DNA from: Ulota crispa | Lineage: Eukaryota; Streptophyta; Bryopsida; Orthotrichales; Orthotrichaceae | Length of the DNA stretch: 64,000 nucleotides | Assembly: GCA_963920765.1 (NCBI GenBank) | Contig: OY987243.1 | Coordinates: 16,306,001 to 16,370,000 of the forward strand | Direction of reading: 5' to 3' | Shown here: one piece after another, positions 57,072 to 64,000 of the stretch | How positions within the stretch are numbered: position 1 is the first letter of the stretch | Layout: each line of letters opens with the position of its first letter | Notes under the pieces: generated by a model | Databases searched by the model: none | Seen by the model: only the letters and a program-made list of their open reading frames with translations | What the model was told of the DNA's origin: nothing | Position numbers and translations under genes: made by a program

Positions 57072-57458
57072 AGGTAGGCACACCCATAAGTGTGGAAGTA
57101 AGGGGTTTTGCAATAGGTAAAACAATTGACTAGCTTTGAAAAAAATATTGTAAGTTAGGAAGTGGAAACCAAAAATATTGGCATCAATTTCAAGGTTCCA
57201 ATTGCAAGCATTGTTTACAAAGAATTTTCAAAGTTCAAAATCACTGAAATTGTAAAAACCATGTGTAATAGATGCTAAAAACAAGGCTTGTTGGTTCTTA
57301 AATAGTGAGATGGGTACTCAAAACTGTCATGCGAGTCACCCACAACCATCATGTCGCACATAACTATCACTTAATTACCCATAACCATTTGATTTATATT
57401 TGTTAGTTCCTATCACGTAACGCCCATGAAAACATGATAAGAATGGGTGCGCCTACCT
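57072..57458. mobile_element. AGGTAG-family MITE, copy 7
   Basis: A 387-bp element, TA-flanked (57070-57071 and 57459-57460). Ends are AGGTAGGCACACCCATAAG and ATGGGTGCGCCTACCT. The interior is close to copy 4 (AAGTAAGG, AATAGTGAGATGG, AAACTGTCATGC blocks). Confidence 0.7.
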
Positions 57459-57460
57459 TA

Positions 57461-58100
57461 AGCTTACGTCAATGTGAGTCCATAGTAGAAAAGCTCAATT
57501 TATTTTACAATTTAGGATACAAATAATGATATATCCCGTGGTTTGACGTTGTTCGATGGTATTCTCCACCATAGATTCGTCCTCCATAGAATTGGATTAA
57601 ATCAAGGTCTTTCAAAGAAAGACCTTGTGAATTCAAAAATGATGGTAACTTAATATCTAAACTTTCTAATTTCTGCGGCTCTTGAAAATGCAGGGCTTTT
57701 CCACCCTGGCCCCACATCAATGTATATGCACTATACCGAGACCTGAATCCCCTGGCACCCCTGCATCCGAGGGTTCCTGTCTCCTCTTGCACGTTGCCTC
57801 GTATTAATCATGTCAGAAGTCAGAACAGAAGAAAATGTGGCAGTACCACTGCTTTTTTCAGAAAAATACTTCATCGGTTTTTTGAGATTTTTTGTGGCAA
57901 AACTCGATATTTTCCTCCGGTAACCATCAAAAGGATCCAATCATGAAAGGGCCTGAATGCAGGGACCCAATCTACAACATCCGCATTAAGTTTTGCAAGC
58001 CTTTTCATATTAGAAGGACAAGATAAGTTTGAACTATGGTGCAAGACAACATAAAGTAACAAACACTTAACAACCATATCAGCTGTTCTACTAGCACCCT
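57461..58100. other. Spacer with a partial TIR-repeat arm
   Basis: Includes one arm (CACCCTGGCCCCACATCAAT, about 57700) of the element at 38405-38705. Minus-strand frames at 57731-58077 have a protein-like look, but I recognise no family. Confidence 0.35.
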
Positions 58101-58104
58101 TTCA

Positions 58105-59003
58105 CCCCTAAAGGATCATTGTCCCTTCCGGGACAGGTCGGACTTTGGTCATGTATCTATGGCTAAACTGCTTTGTGTGATTTTCTAAAACTTTTATTGA
58201 AGGTGGGGAATTCAAAGATCTATGTGGGCATTTAATTTTTTCTTCATTTTGACATTTGATGAAGAAGTTATGCATAAATTTATGAAAATTTGGGGAGGAC
58301 TGCCCATCCGGGCAACCAAAAAACTTCTTTAAAAATTACTTTTTTTTAAACTGAAAAAATGAAATTGGTTTTTTAGATTTTTTTTATTCATGAGAAGCTT
58401 TATTCAATTTCAATCAGTGACATGAAAGTTATGAGGAGTTTTTGTTTGCACGCAGTTATGGAATATTTACTCTAAAATAAACTTTGAAGTCCTTTATTTT
58501 ACTCAATTTTCAATATTTTGGAAATATAATTAAACCAAAGGAAGTAGACCGTTTATCACAACATTATGACGGTTGGGATTAGCATTTTTCATTTCCATAA
58601 TTAAATTCTTAACAATTTAGGGTTTTGACTCATTCTCTACTTCTTTTTACTTACTAATTTTTCCCAAATTCTCCCAACACATACCTAACTTGATCTCCTA
58701 CATGGAAAAAATAAATTGCAACTTTGGGTAGAGCAAATTTTTTTGTTACAAGAGTGGTCAAAGGCTTCTGAAGTTTTTGGGTAGCATGGAAAAAAACTTA
58801 GTTTTTCACTTTAGATGTAAATATCTCACTCCTCTTCATTTGGAATGAGTTGATTTTTTTCTTACAAGTACCTCTTCTAGTCCAAGGCAAGCTCCTACGG
58901 ATGGATTTCTCAAAAACAAAACACAAAATTATTTTTTTCTAAACCTCCTAGAAATGGCAATTTTTAGTAATTTTGGTAAAAAAAAGGCTTTTACCTTTAG
59001 GGG
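58105..59003 (-). mobile_element. TTAA-flanked element E10
   Basis: An 899-bp element, inverted relative to E1: the palindrome-bearing end (CCCCTAAAGGATCATTGTCC) is on the left and the other end (ACCTTTAGGGG) on the right. TTAA is intact on the right (59004-59007); the left reads TTCA (58101-58104), one substitution away. Confidence 0.72.
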
Positions 59004-59060
59004 TTAATAAGCTGAAGCTCTTTCTGACTATGGTGGAAGCACCCACGTCCAATAACTTAA

Positions 59061-60001
59061 TTCCTAAAGGACCATTGTCCCTTTGGGGGACAATTGGGAT
59101 TTTGTGCATGTACATGTGGCTAATCTACTTTGCCTGATTTTTTGAAACTTTTAGTGAAGATGGGGAATTATAAGATCTACGTGGGAATCTAATTTTTCCT
59201 TCATTCTGACAATTATTGAAGAAGTTATGCATGAATAATTGAAAAACATGGGAGAATCGGGCAGCAAAAAAAATACAATTTTTAAAAATAAAATTTTGAA
59301 ATTGGTTCTTTAGACTTTTATGTATTTGGGAAGCTTTGAATCATTCAATTTTGATAAATAAGATGAAAGTTATGAGAAGTTTTAGTTTGCGGGTAGGTAT
59401 GGGACTCCCAAACCTCTATTCCTTTTCCCCCTTGTAAAACTTGTTGCTTTACTTTTTTGAGTTTTTTGTGTATTCTTTTTTTGATTTCTTTTTGCAAGTT
59501 GTAGTAGACTAAGATTCCTTGGCTTTCACCATTTGGATCAAAGTAATTTGGGTTTTTGAATTTTGCATAAATCCTCCAATTTTGCCTAGTGTATATACAA
59601 ATTTCATGACCTTATAGCATTGCAAGATTTTACAAAGTATGATCCACACCTCCGTTTCATTTGAAAATTCTCCGACACATATCGAACTTGGTCTTCTACA
59701 TGGGAAAATAAACCTCAACTTTGTGTAAAGCAATTTTTTTTGATATAGGAGCTGTCAAAGGCTTTTGAATTTTTGGGCAGTAGTGAAAAAAACTTTTTTT
59801 TTTCACTTTAGATGTGAATATCTCACTCCCCTACAACTAGAATGAGCTGATTTTTTTCCCCACAAGCACCTCCTATAGTCTAGGGCAAGATCTCACGGTT
59901 GGATTTCCAAAAGTACTTTATTTCCTACATTTCTATTCAGTCCTCCAAAAGTGGCAGTTTTGAATAATTTTCACAGAAAAAAGGGCTTGGTCCTTTAGGG
60001 G
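59061..60001 (-). mobile_element. TTAA-flanked element E11
   Basis: A 941-bp element with TTAA at 59057-59060 and 60002-60005. The left end TTCCTAAAGGACCATTGTCC carries the palindrome ATTGTCCCTTTGGGGGACAAT; the right end is GGTCCTTTAGGGG. Same orientation as E10, 57 bp away. Nearly the same sequence recurs inverted at 62150-63093. Confidence 0.78.
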
Positions 60002-60005
60002 TTAA

Positions 60006-62145
60006 GCGGTTTTACAAAAAACTACAAAGAGTTTGAGGCAACAAATATTTTTCCCATGTTGGAAGATGTAGAATGCCTAATTGTACTTAAATTCTAAATT
60101 TTAACAAATAGGTGCTCTACCCCTATTTATGAGCAGTTTATAAGCAAATTGGTAATTAAAAGGATACAATTAGGTTAAAGAGATTGGAAAGAAGCCAAAT
60201 TGGCCAAGAGTCAATGGATTTTGTGAATAGACTAGAAAGGAGATTCCAATAGGGTTGAGAAAAACTACAAATAGGGAGAGGAAGCAAGTAGGAGGGACCC
60301 ACAATTTTGGAGAGCGTGAGAGTCTCAGCCCTAGTTGGTTGTGTAAGTTTTATTTGTTTTTGCTTGTTCTTATCAATATAGTATATATTACTACTTGTTG
60401 TGTTTGAGTATGTGTTCATGTGTGTGATGCTATCTGAATGTGTGATTGAATGTGATTTAATTTGATTTCCAATTGAGAGTTTGGATCAATGTTGTAGTTT
60501 TGAGAGAAGACTGAATTGGTACTTGAGTGAGAGTTTATGAAATTCCTACTTAGAGATAATGTGTATGGAGAATTGATTAATGTCAGTAGCAATTGGGAGC
60601 TCGTATGATTGTAAAAATCTAATCCAATTTGCTTGATTGTGTATGTAATTTGTATGCATGTATGATTCTTTCCATTTGGGTCAAGAGATTGAATTGGAGA
60701 TTAGGGTTTGAAATGAAATATGAATCAACTTGTTATTTAGTGTCGTTGAAGTGTGTTTGTACCAACTGGGTGTATGAGAGATTGCACAAATGAGTGTTGA
60801 ATGCTTAAGTATTTTAAATCCGATTGGGTAAGATACCTGAGATATACAAGTTGAGAAAACAAAATCAGTGAGTGATGTGAGCCTACTTGGAAGTGAGAGA
60901 GAGATACTTCAATTAAATTGAGGATTAAAGAGGCTCATGAGATAATATAAAAGCCAATTTCGAGAGTGTGTGAGTAGGTTATTGAGAGAAAATAAACACA
61001 TCCTGAGTTGGAATAAGAGTGATCTGAGAGAAAAATATTCAGTCGATTAGGAATAAAAGAAGAGGGAATGAAAATAAGAATATCCCGAGTTGGATGGTGA
61101 GAGGCTAAGAGAATAAAAGTGTCTCAGGGAGGGATATAAACCGAATTGGGTAATGAATGAACAAACTAGCCAAATTGGAGTAAAAACTAGAAAGAAAAAG
61201 AGAGAATATCCCGAGTTGATGGTGAGCATAAAATAAAAGAATAAAAGCATCAAGTTGGAGAGTGATTTCCAGTGGCTGTAAGATAAAAGCGTTACAACTC
61301 GGAGTAAAAACATGGACCTGTGAAGCTGCCAAGCTCAATGAAAAGACTGCTGCCAATTGGAAGAGATACAGAATGGAGAAAGAAAGCTTGAAGATTGCTT
61401 GAGGTTAAAAAAGAAGAAAAGAAAGTTAGATTTGAATATTCTAACTCTATTTGGGCATATAATTAAGAGTGTAACATCCTAATAGCAATTAGGAGCATAG
61501 TCAATAATCCGATTAAAAAAGGAATTTCCTACTTGGGTTTTTAAGTAAAATTGAAAGAGTCTTGCAAACCTATAAAAAATAGTTTCCCCAAACAAACTCA
61601 TCCCTAAACTAGGTTTACAATTAAAGTAATCCAAATCTAACTCCACAGAAGATAAAAAATATTAGGATTGCAAAACTTTCATAATTTTATTTGCAAAATT
61701 GAAATTACTTTGAATGTTGGGAGTCAAAAAGTATTTTGGAACCATTGCCAAGTCTAGATTCATGTAGTTTAGATAATAGCCAAACTACTTTCAACTCATT
61801 ACTTCCTACCTCACTTTGGGACATGTGGCATGACCTAAGTGGCCCCAAGCTTGAAAAGGACACAAAAACGCAATCCAAAGCACCTATCCTTGCTTATGGT
61901 GGAAATAGCACATCCTATTGGTTGGATATGAAGCGTTGATGGAAATGGGTGCTTCCACCTTATAAGCAAGAAAATCTTAGGATAAAAATTATGAAAACAA
62001 ATTAAAGCTGCTGTTTGCCCAAAAAATGTTATTGACATTTAAAGTTGACAACTATTTGGCTATTGTGGCCAAATATTTGCTGGTTTATGGTATCTTGCAC
62101 TATATATTTGGGATTTTGGAATTTTGAGATTTTGCAATATTTGTT
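60006..62145. other. Spacer with degenerate purine-rich repeats
   Basis: No gene seen. From about 60470 to 61500 the plus strand is A/G-rich. It repeats variants of CCRARTTGG followed by GAGAG/TGAGAG words at irregular intervals, which suggests a decayed minisatellite. The segment at 60160-60400 resembles an LTR or promoter in composition, but no LTR pair was found. Confidence 0.35.
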
Positions 62146-62149
62146 TTAA

Positions 62150-63093
62150 CCCCTAAAAGACCAAGCACTTTTTTTGTGAAAATCATTCAAAACTGCCACT
62201 TTTGGGGAAATGAGTAAAAGGTAGCAAAAAAAAATTAAAAAAAAATCCAACCCTAAGATCTTGCCCTAGACTATGGGAGGTGCTTGTGGGAAAAAAATCA
62301 GCTCATTCTAGTTGTAGGGGAGTGAGATATTCACATCTAAAGTGAAAAAAAAAGTTTTTTCCCTACTGCCCAAAAATTTCAAAAGCTTTGACAGCTCCTA
62401 TATCAAAAAAATTGCTCTACGCAAAGTTGAGGTTTATTTTTCCCATGTAGAAGACCATGTAAGGTATGCATGGGAGAATTCTCAAATGAATTGGAGGTGT
62501 GGATCATACTTTGTAAAATCCTGCAATACTGTAAGGCCGTGAAATTTGCATATACGCTAGGCAAAATCAGAGAATTTGTGTAATACTCAAAAATCTGAAT
62601 TACTTTGATCCATATGGTGAAAACCAAGGTATCTTAGTCTACTACAACTTGGAAAAAAGAAGTCAAAAATAAAATAAAAAAGGAGCTCAAAAAAGGAAAG
62701 CAACAAATTTTACAAGAGGCAAAAAGAATGGAGGTTTGGGAGTCCCATACCTACTCGCAAACTAAAACTTCTCATAACTTTCACATCAATCAAAATGAAT
62801 GATTTAAAGATTCCAAAATTTGTATAAATCTAAAGAATCAATTTTAGATTGCTTTTTTAAGAAAGTGCAATTTTGATTATTTTTTCCTGGGTTGCCCGCC
62901 CTCATCCTTTTTCAGAAATTCATGCATAACTTCTTCAACAAACGTGGGAATGAAGAAAAATTTAGATGCCCATGTAGATCTTTTAATTTCCCATCTTCAA
63001 TAAAAGTTTCAAAAAATCACAAAAAATAGATTAGCTCTAGGTACATGCCCAAAATCCATTTGTCCCCCAAGGGGACAGTAGGTCCTTTAGGGG
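62150..63093 (+). mobile_element. TTAA-flanked element E12
   Basis: A 944-bp element with TTAA at 62146-62149 and 63094-63097. Ends are CCCCTAAAAGACCAAGC and AGGTCCTTTAGGGG, with the palindrome TGTCCCCCAAGGGGACA. It is the inverted near-copy of E11, so the two could pair across about 2.1 kb. Confidence 0.78.
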
Positions 63094-63097
63094 TTAA

Positions 63098-64000
63098 ACT
63101 AAGGGCTTCTTTATATTAACCCTTTAGTACGCGGTTGACCACTTTTGGGTTGATTTTGGTACTCTGTGGTTCTTGTCATCTAAGTTCTATTTGATTTGCA
63201 AAAACACAAAACGTAACAGAGCTGGGGGTTTAGCTTGTGCTCCTACTGGAAAAAATTTCAAAGCAAGGCATAAAGATACACGGTAGCTATGTGTGTTTTA
63301 CATATGAAGCTAGGAATCTCATAAAAGTATAACAAATGAAATACTAATTCATTGCAACTGTGACGTGGCACCAAAGCCCACATATTGCACTCAAAGTACC
63401 TAGTGCTAACTCTCTAGTAGTTGTGCAAAAGATGCATAGTTTATTTAGGAGTTCTGACTTGTGGTGTATTTAAGCTACAACATTGTGTATTCCATGAGTT
63501 CTAAGGCTCCAAAGGTTTGCAATGCTAAATGTGGGACCTTGTACCTCAAATGACACCTAATGTAGATGATATTGACCAATCAGATTTTGTGGAAACATGT
63601 TCCATGCATGACGTATTCAACCGTATATGTGTGGCCATGTTTGTATTCTTCCAATGCTCAATTTCACAAATCATGCCATGAAATGCACAGATTGACTCAA
63701 ACTTTGTATTTTTTTAGAAGTGCACTAACCTAAAATGGGGCAATAGTCTTTACAAATTTCACCACTATCAAAAGTTTCAATTGCACAATTGACACTAATT
63801 AGTTAGAATGTCTCACATTTTTGCACAACAAGTTTTTTTGGATCATCAAGCTTCTCACAACCCTCACATGGAATCATTTTGATAAATCAAACCTTTTTTT
63901 TATATTCATGTTGCCAAAGTTTATAACTTTGATATGTCTAATCCGATGTCATTTTAGAAACACATATTTTGTCTTTGAATGTGCACAATGTGTTTTGCAA
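63098..64000. other. Spacer to window end; possible TTAA-family left end
   Basis: TTAACCCTTTAGTACGCGG at 63116-63134 resembles a TTAA-family terminus, but its partner, if any, lies beyond the window. No gene seen. Confidence 0.35.

Noticed and set aside
57731-58077. Overlapping minus-strand frames that look protein-like
   Set aside because: No family recognised; two frames would have to be joined and no splice sites were evident. A search with the translated region could reopen this.
60160-60400. LTR of a retrotransposon
   Set aside because: No second LTR, primer-binding site or gag/pol translation was found in the flanks.

Overview
The window looks like nuclear DNA of a land plant with a repeat-rich genome. 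Three spliced or intronless genes belong to plant families: a CYP74 cytochrome P450, a CONSTANS-like B-box/CCT factor and an SKP2A-like F-box/LRR protein. Their exons are GC-rich and sit in AT-rich, MITE-packed spacers, and a decayed fragment of a chloroplast tRNA locus is present. I cannot name the species. The CYP74 has only a short N-terminal extension, and a seed-free plant (bryophyte, lycophyte or fern) is possible but not shown.

Layout. 0.5-2.1 kb: three abutting MITEs. 2.1-4.2 kb: intronless CYP74 gene. 5-9 kb: relic of a PIF/Harbinger transposon with a convergent transposase (+) and Myb/SANT-like (-) pair, both broken by stop codons. 10-32 kb: gene-free and almost entirely nested non-autonomous DNA transposons, a 16-bp minisatellite (19.3-20.2 kb) and a nuclear copy of plastid trnI-GAU (13.6-13.7 kb). 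33.3-34.4 kb: two-exon CONSTANS-like gene. 35-38.7 kb: more MITEs. 39.4-42.6 kb: four-exon SKP2A-like gene on the minus strand, with MITEs in introns 1 and 3 and a purine/pyrimidine satellite about 2 kb upstream. 45-64 kb: gene-free, dominated by one TTAA-flanked element family.

The most striking feature is a family of about a dozen elements (roughly 0.2-1.5 kb, together about 10 kb or 16% of the window). Nearly all have TTAA at both ends and terminal inverted repeats starting CCCCTAAAGG. Many carry a palindrome just inside one end. One copy sits in a mariner-like element, and two paralogous copies of that host element in this window still have a single TTAA at the matching place, so the TTAA duplication can be read directly. 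This is piggyBac-like target behaviour, which to my knowledge is rarely or never described in land plants.

The three intact genes are not obviously linked in function: oxylipin synthesis, light/flowering-type transcriptional control, and cell-cycle ubiquitination. Apart from them I see only transposon-derived coding relics. All calls come from reading the sequence; no database search was run.
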